NCBI RefSeq assembly: GCF_001509475.1
Contig: NZ_LLZG01000025.1
Location: forward strand, 114,883 to 178,882
Reading direction: 5' to 3'
DNA length: 64,000 bases
Source: Streptomyces regalis
Lineage (GTDB): Bacteria > Actinomycetota > Actinomycetes > Streptomycetales > Streptomycetaceae
Below the pieces are notes generated by a model. It saw nothing but the letters and a program-made list of their open reading frames with translations. It was not told the DNA's origin and searched no databases. Positions within the stretch are counted from its first letter, which is position 1. Each line of letters opens with the position of its first letter. The translations under genes were made by a program, and so were the position numbers. Shown piece by piece: positions 36,063-43,532 of this stretch.

Positions 36063-36997
36063 CCATCCGCGTCACCCACGTCCACGGCGACCACATCGCC
36101 GTCGAGGCGGCCAACGGCACGGAGATCCTCCGCTACGTCTACCGCCCCGACCCGGAGCCCTTCGAGTCCCGCAAGCCCTACGCCCACCCCGTGCGCACCC
36201 TGGCCGGGCACACCGTGACCGGCTACCGGCCCAGCGACCACCGCTGGCACAAGGGCCTGCAGATGACGGCGAGCCATCTGTCCGGGCAGAACTTCTGGGG
36301 CGGCAACTGCTATGTGCACGGCGAGGGTTACCTCGCCCTGCCCGAGCGGGTCGGCTCCATGCGGCACGACGGCTTCGCCGACTTCGCGGCCGAGGACGAC
36401 CGGCTCGCCTTCACCGAGGAGCTCACCTGGGTGGAGAACGGCGGCGAGGAGTGGGCGAGCGAGGTGCGCGGACTGACCGTCCACTCGGTGGACGAGGCGG
36501 CCGGTGCCTGGGCCCTGGACTGGTCGATCCGGCTCACCAACCTCCGTGCCGAGCCACTGGCCTTCGGCTCGCCCACCACCGCCGGCCGCGAGATGGCCGG
36601 CTACACCGGACTCCAGTGGCGCGGACCCCGGGACTTCACCGGCGGCACCGCCTTCGGCCCCGACCTCGACGGGGGAGCCGGCGCGGACGCGGGCAAGCTG
36701 ATGGGCACGCAGGGCCCGTGGCTGGCCTTCACCACCGAGCACGACGACATCGACGGGCACTCCACGCTCGTCTTCGCGCACGCGCCCGAGAACCTCGACG
36801 GGAACGCCGCGATCCACGAGTCCCACTGGTTCGTACGCTCCGAGCCGATCCCGACGGTGGCGTTCTCCTGGGCGTTCTTCGAGGAGTTCGAGCTGCCGCC
36901 GGGCGAGTCCTTCGCCTACCGGTACCGCGTCGTCTTCGCCGACGGCGCCTGGGACCGGGAGCGGGTGGCCGCGCACCTGGAGGGGCTGCCGTGGTGA
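36059..36997 (+). CDS. PmoA-like (DUF6807) protein
   Basis: The 312-residue product has the DUF6807/PmoA pattern: LRYVYRPDPEPFESRKPYAH, TVTGYRPSDHRWHKGLQMTA, NFWGGNCYV and STLVFAHAPENLDGNAAIHE. Despite the name it is not a methane monooxygenase. Family members usually neighbour Gfo/Idh/MocA genes and sugar transporters and may be sugar-processing or sugar-binding proteins. The start overlaps the previous stop (ATGA). Confidence 0.88.
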   Translation: MTIRVTHVHGDHIAVEAANGTEILRYVYRPDPEPFESRKPYAHPVRTLAGHTVTGYRPSDHRWHKGLQMTASHLSGQNFWGGNCYVHGEGYLALPERVGSMRHDGFADFAAEDDRLAFTEELTWVENGGEEWASEVRGLTVHSVDEAAGAWALDWSIRLTNLRAEPLAFGSPTTAGREMAGYTGLQWRGPRDFTGGTAFGPDLDGGAGADAGKLMGTQGPWLAFTTEHDDIDGHSTLVFAHAPENLDGNAAIHESHWFVRSEPIPTVAFSWAFFEEFELPPGESFAYRYRVVFADGAWDRERVAAHLEGLPW

Positions 36998-37743
36998 AGC
37001 CGAACCTTCCCCACCCGCTGCCCGGCGCCGTAGGCCTGTCCCACCTCAGCGCCTACGACTGGGAGGCCGCCGACGGTGTGTGCGGTGGCAGCCCGCATCT
37101 GCACCTGGTGTGCACGGAGGCGTACGTCGTCACCGGCGGCCGGGGTGCCGTGCAGACGCTGAGCCCCGACGGCTACCGGGACATTCCCCTGGAGCCGGGC
37201 TCCATCGCCTGGTTCGTGCCCGGGACCGTGCACCGTATGGTCCAGGGCGGCGACCTGCGCATCACGGTGCTGATGCAGAACAGCGGGCTGCCCGAGGCCG
37301 GGGACGCCGTCTTCACCTTCCCGCCCGAGGTGCTCGCCGACCCCGACAAGTACGTGGCGGCTGCGGCGATCCCGCCCGGTACGGGAGCGGAGACGGCGGC
37401 TGCAGCACGCCGGCGCAGGGATCTCGCCGTAGAGGGGTATCTCGCCCTGCGCGAGGCGCTCGTCGTCGGTGACAGCGGCCCGTATCTCGAATTCCAGCGC
37501 GCCGCCGCCCGCCTCGTGCGTGCGAAGGTGCCGAACTGGCGGGAGTTGTGGCGGGCGGGTGCGCTGGCCACCGTCGAGCGCACGGGCGCCCAGCTCGATG
37601 CGCTGGAGGCGGGCGAACCGGCGTATCTCTCCGACGCGACCGCGTACGAGGCCGCCCCCACCAGGCTCGGCGGCTTCGGCATGTGCGGCCGCCGGGACGA
37701 GTACAACCTGCCGGGGACGACGCTGCCGTACGGCGGCGAGTAA
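36991..37743 (+). CDS. cupin-domain protein of the sugar operon
   Basis: The start is GTG 36991 (or 36994) behind AGGGG, overlapping the PmoA-like gene. The 250-residue product has one cupin (about 20-100: GGSPHLHLVCTEAYVVTGG, PGSIAWFVPGTVHRMVQG) and a helical C-terminal part (about 130-250) ending in a Gly/Tyr-rich tail. It may be a sugar isomerase or epimerase-like enzyme acting with the oxidoreductase. No exact family is recognised. Confidence 0.8.
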   Translation: MVKPNLPHPLPGAVGLSHLSAYDWEAADGVCGGSPHLHLVCTEAYVVTGGRGAVQTLSPDGYRDIPLEPGSIAWFVPGTVHRMVQGGDLRITVLMQNSGLPEAGDAVFTFPPEVLADPDKYVAAAAIPPGTGAETAAAARRRRDLAVEGYLALREALVVGDSGPYLEFQRAAARLVRAKVPNWRELWRAGALATVERTGAQLDALEAGEPAYLSDATAYEAAPTRLGGFGMCGRRDEYNLPGTTLPYGGE

Positions 37744-37806
37744 CAGGTCAAGGGGGGCCGAGGGGGGCCAACAGAAGGTTTCGAGGAGAGAAGAGGTGAC
37801 CTCGGC

Positions 37807-39090
37807 ATGCCCGGACACAGGACAAAGGGGTTCTGCGCGTCGGCCGCCGCACTAGCGCTCTGCGCGATGCTGGCGGGCTGCGGCGGATCCGGGGAGTCGG
37901 TCGGCGGCGGCAAGGTCGTGCTGCGCTACACGTGGTGGGGCAACCCCGACCGCGCGGAGCGCACCGAGCAGGCCGTCGCCCTGTTCGAGAAACAGCACCC
38001 GAACATCCAGGTGCAGACGTCGTTCTCGGCGTACGAGGCCTACAAGCAGAAGCTCGCCACTCAGGCCGCCGGCGGCGACGCCCCCGACGTGATGCAGCTC
38101 GACTACCGGCAGATCGACCAGTACGCCTCCGGCGGCGTCCTGCTCGATCTCGCCAGGCAGAAGGCCGTACTGCGCACCGGTGAGATCGACCCGGGTCTGC
38201 TCTCCACCGGCCGGCTGGACGACACGCAGTACGCCATCCCCCAGGGCCGTGGCACGGAGACCGTCGCCTATGACGTCAAGGCGTGGAAGGCATCCGGCGT
38301 GCCGCTGCCGGGCAGGAGCTGGACCTGGAGCGCGTGGGCCGACGCCATGCGGGCCCTGGCGAAGAAGACCGGTAAGCCCGGCGCCACCGACCCCGGCCAG
38401 AGCGAGGACTGCTTCGAGGTCTGGCTGCGCGGCCAGGGCAAGTCCCTCTACACCGAGGACGGCGGGCTCGGCTTCACCGCCGACGACCTGACCCGCTGGT
38501 GGACCTTCACCGACGAACTCCGGCGCGCGGGAGTCGTCTCGCCCGCCGAGCAGACCACCCAGCTCGACGGCTCCGTCGAGAACACCCCGCTCGGGCGCGG
38601 CGAGGCCACGGCCGACGCCAACTGGGACGCCCCGGCCAGCGGTTTCCTCGCTCTCATACCGAGCGGCGTCGCGCTCGCACCGATGCCGTCCGGCGAGGAC
38701 GGCACCCCCGGTCAGTACTTCAAGCCGTCGATGTTCCTGGGCGTCGGAGCCAACACCGGTCATCCGAAGGAGGCCGCACAGCTCGTCGACTTCCTCATCA
38801 ACGACCAGCAGGCGGCGAAGATCCTCGGCGCCACCCGCGGCATCCCCGTCAACGAGTCCGTCCGCGAGGCGATCGAGCCGCAACTCAAGGACTTCGACCG
38901 GACGATCGCCGACTACCAGGCCTTGCTGGAGGGCTCCCTCAAGGACCCGCCGCAGGCCCCGCCCTCGGGCGACAACGCCCTGCAGGCCACCTTCCAGCGC
39001 GACTACGACCAGGTGTCCTACGAGCGCATGTCGCCGCGCGAGGCGGCCGAGAACTACGTCACCGAGGCGAAGGCGGAGCTGAGGTCATGA
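37807..39090 (+). CDS. sugar ABC transporter substrate-binding lipoprotein
   Basis: The 427-residue product has a signal peptide with lipobox LAGCGG (Cys about 22) and the family 1 extracellular solute-binding fold: LRYTWWGNPDRAERTEQAV, LFEKQHPNIQVQTSFS, ATQAAGGDAPDVMQLDY and FLGVGANTGHPKEAAQLVDF. It should capture an oligo- or monosaccharide outside the membrane and deliver it to the two downstream permeases. The stop overlaps the first permease start. Confidence 0.95.
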   Translation: MPGHRTKGFCASAAALALCAMLAGCGGSGESVGGGKVVLRYTWWGNPDRAERTEQAVALFEKQHPNIQVQTSFSAYEAYKQKLATQAAGGDAPDVMQLDYRQIDQYASGGVLLDLARQKAVLRTGEIDPGLLSTGRLDDTQYAIPQGRGTETVAYDVKAWKASGVPLPGRSWTWSAWADAMRALAKKTGKPGATDPGQSEDCFEVWLRGQGKSLYTEDGGLGFTADDLTRWWTFTDELRRAGVVSPAEQTTQLDGSVENTPLGRGEATADANWDAPASGFLALIPSGVALAPMPSGEDGTPGQYFKPSMFLGVGANTGHPKEAAQLVDFLINDQQAAKILGATRGIPVNESVREAIEPQLKDFDRTIADYQALLEGSLKDPPQAPPSGDNALQATFQRDYDQVSYERMSPREAAENYVTEAKAELRS

Positions 39091-40031
39091 CCACCACCGA
39101 CATCCCCGCGCCCGCCGCCAGGAAACCGGGAACCAGCACAGCCCCGAAGCGTCGCCCCAAGCGTGAAAGCCAGGGCCCCGCCTGGGTGTTCCTGTCCCCG
39201 TGGGTGCTCGGCGCGATCGTCCTGACGCTGCTCCCGATGGCCGTGTCGCTGTACCTGTCCTTCACCGACTACGACCTGTTCAACCCGCCGCGCTGGGTGG
39301 GCCTGCGCAACTACGTCCAGATGTTCACCGAGGACCCGCGCTACTGGCGATCGGTGCTGACCACGCTGACGTACGTCGTCATCGCCGTGCCCCTGCAACT
39401 CGCGCTCGCCCTAGTCGTCGCGCTCGCCCTGAAGTCCATGAAACGCGGCAAGGGCTTCTACCGGTCGGCGTTCTACGCCCCTTCACTGCTGGGCGCCTCC
39501 ATGTCCATCGCCCTCGTCTGGCGAGCGGTCTTCAATGACGGCGGCACGGTCGACAACCTGCTCGGCACCGGCGGCTGGGTCAACAAGCCCGGCTGGGCGC
39601 TGCTCGCCGTGGCACTGCTGACGGTGTGGCAGTTCGGGGCGCCGATGGTCATCTTCCTGGCCGGCCTGCAGCAGATCCCGGGCGAGCTGTACGAGGCTGC
39701 GGCGGTCGACGGAGCGGGGAAATTGCGGCAGTTCCTGTCCGTCACGGTGCCGATGCTGTCCCCGGTGCTGTTCTTCAACCTCGTGCTCCAGACCATCCAG
39801 GCCTTCCAGGTCTTCACGCCCGCTTTCGCGCTCAGCGCCGGCAAGGGCGGCCCCGCCGACTCGACCCTCGTCTACACCCTCTACCTCTACGACCGCGGCT
39901 TCGTCGCCTCCCACATGGGCTACGCCTCCGCCATGGCCTGGGTGCTGCTGCTCGTCATCGGCGGCGTCACGGCGGTGCTGTTCCGCACCTCGCGCTCCTG
40001 GGTCTTCTACGCCTCCGAGGGGGAGCGATGA
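39087..40031 (+). CDS. sugar ABC transporter permease 1 (MalF/UgpA type)
   Basis: The 314-residue product has six transmembrane helices after a basic N-terminus. The EAA loop that contacts the ATPase is ELYEAAAVDGAGKLRQFLSV, and the start of the membrane part (FLSPWVLGAIVLTLLPMAVS) is typical. It overlaps the following permease gene by ATGA. Confidence 0.95.
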   Translation: MTTTDIPAPAARKPGTSTAPKRRPKRESQGPAWVFLSPWVLGAIVLTLLPMAVSLYLSFTDYDLFNPPRWVGLRNYVQMFTEDPRYWRSVLTTLTYVVIAVPLQLALALVVALALKSMKRGKGFYRSAFYAPSLLGASMSIALVWRAVFNDGGTVDNLLGTGGWVNKPGWALLAVALLTVWQFGAPMVIFLAGLQQIPGELYEAAAVDGAGKLRQFLSVTVPMLSPVLFFNLVLQTIQAFQVFTPAFALSAGKGGPADSTLVYTLYLYDRGFVASHMGYASAMAWVLLLVIGGVTAVLFRTSRSWVFYASEGER

Positions 40032-40894
40032 CCATCACCACAACTCCGGTTGTCCGTAAGCCGGTTGCCTGGGGCCGGATCGCCCTGCATGTCGGCTCCC
40101 TGACCGCACTGCTGGTCATGCTGTACCCGCTGGCCTGGCTGCTGGCGACTTCGCTCAAGCCCGCCGATGAGGTCATCGCGAGCTTCGACCTGCTGCCCAG
40201 CCACCTGGAGTGGTCGAACTACTCCACCGCCCTGGACGGCGTGAACGACGTGTCCATCTGGCGACTGCTGTCCAACTCGCTGCTGATCGCGGGCGGCGCG
40301 GTCCTCGGCAACGTCATCAGCTGCTCGCTCGCCGCGTACGCCTTCGCACGCCTGCGTTTCCGTTTCCGCGGACCGCTGTTCGCCTTCATGATCGCGACGA
40401 TCATGCTGCCGCACCACGCGGTGCTGATCCCGCAGTACATCATCTTCAACCAGCTCGGCCTGGTGAACACCTACTGGCCGCTGATCCTGCCGAAGTTCCT
40501 CGCCACGGAAGCCTTCTTCGTCTTCCTCATCGTGCAGTTCATGCGCGGACTGCCGCGCGAGCTGGAGGAGGCGGCCCGCATCGACGGCTGCGGCCCCTTC
40601 CGCAGCTTCTTCAAGGTGGTGCTGCCGCTCACCCGCCCCGCGCTGATCACGACCGCGATCTTCACCTTCATCTGGACGTGGAACGACTTCTTCACCCAGC
40701 TGATCTACCTCTTCGATCCGGACAAGTTCACGCTGACCCTCGCGCTGCGCTCCTTCGTGGACGCCTCCAGCACCTCGGCGTTCGGCCCGATGTTCGCGAT
40801 GTCCGTGATCGCGCTGCTGCCGATCGTGCTGTTCTTCCTCGCCTTCCAGCGCCTGCTGGTGGAGGGCATGGCCAGCTCCGGACTCAAGGGGTGA
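40028..40894 (+). CDS. sugar ABC transporter permease 2 (MalG/UgpE type)
   Basis: The 288-residue product has six transmembrane helices and the EAA loop ELEEAARIDGCGPFRSFFKV. The two permeases form the channel. No ATPase gene is present in this operon; in Streptomyces many such systems share the common ATPase MsiK, encoded elsewhere, which is what I infer here. Confidence 0.95.
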   Translation: MTITTTPVVRKPVAWGRIALHVGSLTALLVMLYPLAWLLATSLKPADEVIASFDLLPSHLEWSNYSTALDGVNDVSIWRLLSNSLLIAGGAVLGNVISCSLAAYAFARLRFRFRGPLFAFMIATIMLPHHAVLIPQYIIFNQLGLVNTYWPLILPKFLATEAFFVFLIVQFMRGLPRELEEAARIDGCGPFRSFFKVVLPLTRPALITTAIFTFIWTWNDFFTQLIYLFDPDKFTLTLALRSFVDASSTSAFGPMFAMSVIALLPIVLFFLAFQRLLVEGMASSGLKG

Positions 40895-41508
40895 GCGGGA
40901 TGCGTGACGTGTCTTCGCGTGAGCCGGGCGAGGTCTTCGGGCCGCGGATGACCCTGTTCGCCGACATGCTGAGCGTCGGCCTCGCGACAGCGGTGGTGTG
41001 CCTGCCCGTGGTGACGGTCCCGGCCGCGCTGTCGACCGCGTGCGCGGTGCTGCGGGGCGCGGGGGAGGGGCAACCGGCCACCGCCGGGCGATATTTCGAG
41101 CTGCTACGGCGACGGCTGCGGGCCGGAGATCTCGCGGCAGGCGCCGTCGCCCTCGCGGGCGCGCTGCTGTTCGCCGCCGATCTGGCGCTGGCCGGGGCCG
41201 GGCTGCCGGGGGCGCCGCTGTTCGCGGTGGTGGCCGGTGCCATCGGGGCGGCCGCCCTGGTCGTGGGCCTCAGGGCCTGCGCCCGCCCCGCGTCGCTCAC
41301 CGACTGGCGTGCGGCGGCGCGCGAGGCCGCCCGGGACGCCGTACAGGATGTGGGCGGCAGCGGTCTGGTGCTGCTCGCGGTGGCGACCGCCGCCCTGTGC
41401 GCCTGGATGCTGATGCCGCTCGCGTTCCTCGCTCCGGGGCCGCTGGCGCTGGCGGTCACGGCCGTGGACGTCAGGAGGGAGGGGGCGGCTGAGAGCCGGG
41501 CGGCTTAG
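40891..41508 (+). CDS. DUF624/YesL-like membrane protein
   Basis: GTG 40891 overlaps the permease stop (GTGA) and gives 205 residues with about four hydrophobic segments (ADMLSVGLATAVVCLPVVTV, then three Ala/Leu helices). YesL-like proteins often sit beside carbohydrate ABC transporters and have no proven role. The stop codon TAG at 41506-41508 is provided by the left end of the MITE-like element, so the native C-terminus may have been different. Confidence 0.78.
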   Translation: MSGMRDVSSREPGEVFGPRMTLFADMLSVGLATAVVCLPVVTVPAALSTACAVLRGAGEGQPATAGRYFELLRRRLRAGDLAAGAVALAGALLFAADLALAGAGLPGAPLFAVVAGAIGAAALVVGLRACARPASLTDWRAAAREAARDAVQDVGGSGLVLLAVATAALCAWMLMPLAFLAPGPLALAVTAVDVRREGAAESRAA

Positions 41509-41694
41509 GGCCTGTCCGGCGGATCATGCCGGCGTCGCGGGGCCTGGCACGCCCATCTGCGGCGTTGTCGTCGGTTGCCGACGCTCCGCGTCGGCGCCCT
41601 CCTCCGCCTTGCAGCTGGACGCACCAGGCCCCGCTCACCTGCGTTGATGAGGTGCCGTCCCTTGCAGCCAGCCTGATCCGCCGGACAGGCCCTA
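41506..41694. mobile_element. MITE-like element with perfect 21-bp terminal inverted repeats
   Basis: The two ends, 41506-41526 and 41674-41694, are exact inverted copies beginning TAGGGCCTGTCCGGCGGA. Inside, CGGGGCCTGG (41538-41547) is inverted at 41624-41633, and the centre has GCCGACGC...GCGTCGGC, so the whole element can fold into a long hairpin. It encodes no transposase. If the outer TA is a duplicated target, the element is 185 bp with 19-bp ends, a pattern seen in elements moved by IS630/Tc1-like enzymes, but this target is too short to prove. It separates two convergent genes and may also terminate transcription from both sides. Confidence 0.85.
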
Positions 41695-42759
41695 GCGCGG
41701 GTAGTACGGCTTGGGCAGGCGCATGCCGCGGTCGGCCATGATCTGCCTTACCCGATCGGGGTAGTTGGTGATGATGCCGTCGACGCCCAGGTCCATCAGC
41801 GCCTCGATCGTGGCCGGGTCGTCGCAGGTCCACGGGACGACCTTCAGGCCGCGTGCGTGGGCCTCGCGGATCATCGTCCGGTCGGGGTAGAAGCGGAAGC
41901 CCGGGTCGCCGACCTTGCCGCTCTGCGGGAAGCCGTAGTTGGGGGAGAGGGCCCTGACGCCGGGGACGGTGGCGGCGGCCTTCACGAAGTCGCCGTCGTA
42001 GTCGTCGGCGTCGATCCCGCCGAGCCACGGGGAGGCGCCGGGCTTGCCGACCTGGAGGAAGTCGTGGTTGGTGAGCGCGACCAGCGGCCACCTCGGCGCC
42101 AGCTTGTGCATCGCCTTCAACGCGCCCCAGTCGAAGGACTGGATGGTGACCTGGCGCTCGATGCCCGAGCGGCGGATCTCCTCGAACACCCGGCGCACGA
42201 ACAGCTCCCGCGGGGCGGTCTGTTCGGGCGCGCCCGCCTCGACCTTGGTCTCGATGTTGAGCGTCACGCCCTTCGCGCGGTAGCCCTTCACCAGGTTCAG
42301 GACGTCCCTGAGTTCGACCATCCGGGCGCCCTTGATCTGCTCCTGATCGGGGAAGCCGGGCAGCCGCTGGTAACCGCAGTCCATCGTCTTGATCTGATCA
42401 AGCGTCAGATCTTTGATGTACTTGCCGACATACGGGTACATCGGGTCATCCGGTGTGACCGGTCCGGTGTCCTTGCACTTCTGTACGCTGACCTGCCGGT
42501 CGTGCGTGACGACGACCTTCTCGTCCTTGGTGACCTGGGTGTCCAGCTCAAGGGCGGAGACCCCGAGGCGCAGCGCCTTGCCGAAGCCCTCCAGGGTCGA
42601 CTCGGTCGTCATGCCGATGCCGCCGCGGTGGGCCTGGAGGCCGAAGTGGGTCTTCTGCGGCGGTACGCCGGAGCCGGCGTACGGCGTGGCGTGAGCGGCC
42701 GTCGGAGAGGCGAGCAGCGTGGCCAGCGCCAGGCCGGCGAGGGCGTGCCGTGCGGACAT
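41692..42759 (-). CDS. secreted glycerophosphodiester phosphodiesterase
   Basis: ATG 42759 gives a 355-residue product with a signal peptide (ALAGLALATLLASPTAAHA). The GDPD barrel has LQAHRGGIGMTTESTLEGF (catalytic His), SALELDTQVTKDEKVVVTHD (Glu, Asp, second His) and VDGIITNYPDRV at the end. It hydrolyses glycerophosphodiesters from deacylated phospholipids to glycerol-3-phosphate and an alcohol. Next to a secreted phospholipase A2 this suggests stepwise phospholipid use. Its stop TAG (41692-41694) lies in the right terminal repeat of the MITE-like element. Confidence 0.93.
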   Translation of the reverse strand: MSARHALAGLALATLLASPTAAHATPYAGSGVPPQKTHFGLQAHRGGIGMTTESTLEGFGKALRLGVSALELDTQVTKDEKVVVTHDRQVSVQKCKDTGPVTPDDPMYPYVGKYIKDLTLDQIKTMDCGYQRLPGFPDQEQIKGARMVELRDVLNLVKGYRAKGVTLNIETKVEAGAPEQTAPRELFVRRVFEEIRRSGIERQVTIQSFDWGALKAMHKLAPRWPLVALTNHDFLQVGKPGASPWLGGIDADDYDGDFVKAAATVPGVRALSPNYGFPQSGKVGDPGFRFYPDRTMIREAHARGLKVVPWTCDDPATIEALMDLGVDGIITNYPDRVRQIMADRGMRLPKPYYPR

Positions 42760-42882
42760 CGAAACCTCACTCGTGTCGGATCGTGACCAGTAGAAGCTAG
42801 TTCGACCGCGGGCGGGCTCAACTGCCGTGACGTGAGGGCGCCATGAATGCTCGGAGAACGGCTCTCGGCGGCGCCCCGCCGG

Positions 42883-42904
42883 GTTCATCCGCCGATCTCC
42901 TGGC
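42883..42904 (+). promoter_or_regulatory. possible PHO box (PhoP site)
   Basis: GTTCATCCGCC followed directly by GATCTCCTGGC gives two 11-base direct units as in Streptomyces PHO boxes; the first fits GTTCAyyyrCC well, the second poorly. It lies about 120 bp upstream of the phospholipase A2 gene. Phosphate control would fit both secreted phospholipid enzymes, but the match is weak. Confidence 0.3.
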
Positions 42905-43024
42905 ATGTCCAAGAGTTAAGGGGGCATTAGGCCGCATGCGGTGTGAAAGGGCCGTTCGGGTGTCCATCATCTTGTCATGAACCTGCGGCCCGACGGGCGG
43001 GCCGCAGCCTCATGGAGGTGTGGA

Positions 43025-43477
43025 ATGCGCCGCGCACTCGTCACCGGTCTTGCCGCTTCAGCCCTCTCCCTCGCGGCCGTCGTCGCCACCGCCCCGGCCG
43101 CCGACGCCGCTCCCGCCGACAAGCCCCAGGTACTGGCCAGTTGGACCCAGACCAGCGTGTCCAGCTACAACGCCTGGGTCGCCGCCCGCGCCCATCAGTC
43201 CGCCTGGGCCGCGTACGCGTTCGACTGGTCCACGGACTACTGCTCCTCCTCGCCCGACAACCCCTTCGGCTTCCCCTTCGCCACGTCCTGCGCCCGGCAC
43301 GACTTCGGCTACCGCAACTACAAGGCGCTGGGTGCCTTCGACGCCAACAAGTCCCGCCTCGACAGCGCCTTCTACGAGGACCTCAAGCGCGTGTGCGCCA
43401 CCTATAGCGGCGGGACGAAGACCGCCTGCAACAGCACGGCGTGGACCTACTACCAGGCCGTGAAGGCGTTCGGCTGA
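43025..43477 (+). CDS. secreted phospholipase A2 (prokaryotic type)
   Basis: ATG 43025 follows GGAGG at 43013-43017. The 150-residue product has a signal peptide (LVTGLAASALSLAAVVATAP, cut near ADAAPA). The mature enzyme has the prokaryotic PLA2 catalytic dyad in SCARHDFGYRNYKALG (His92-Asp93) and Cys residues for two disulfides (DYCSS with SCAR, and VCATY with ACNST). It cleaves the sn-2 acyl chain of phospholipids outside the cell, and is close in length to Streptomyces violaceoruber PLA2. Confidence 0.93.
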   Translation: MRRALVTGLAASALSLAAVVATAPAADAAPADKPQVLASWTQTSVSSYNAWVAARAHQSAWAAYAFDWSTDYCSSSPDNPFGFPFATSCARHDFGYRNYKALGAFDANKSRLDSAFYEDLKRVCATYSGGTKTACNSTAWTYYQAVKAFG

Positions 43478-43497
43478 GATACCCGCCGAGAGGCAAA

Positions 43498-43525
43498 GGG
43501 GGGCGCCGCTTGAGCGGTGCCCCCC
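43498..43525. terminator. bidirectional hairpin terminator
   Basis: GGGGGGCGCCGCT and AGCGGTGCCCCCC pair almost fully around a two-base centre. The hairpin lies between the convergent phospholipase A2 and copA stops. There is no T-run, as is common in Streptomyces terminators. Confidence 0.75.
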
Positions 43526-43532
43526 TCAGGAA

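Noticed and set aside
41526..41741. Short plus-strand open frame inside the MITE-like element
   Set aside because: It has no ribosome site and no transposase similarity; the element is noncoding.
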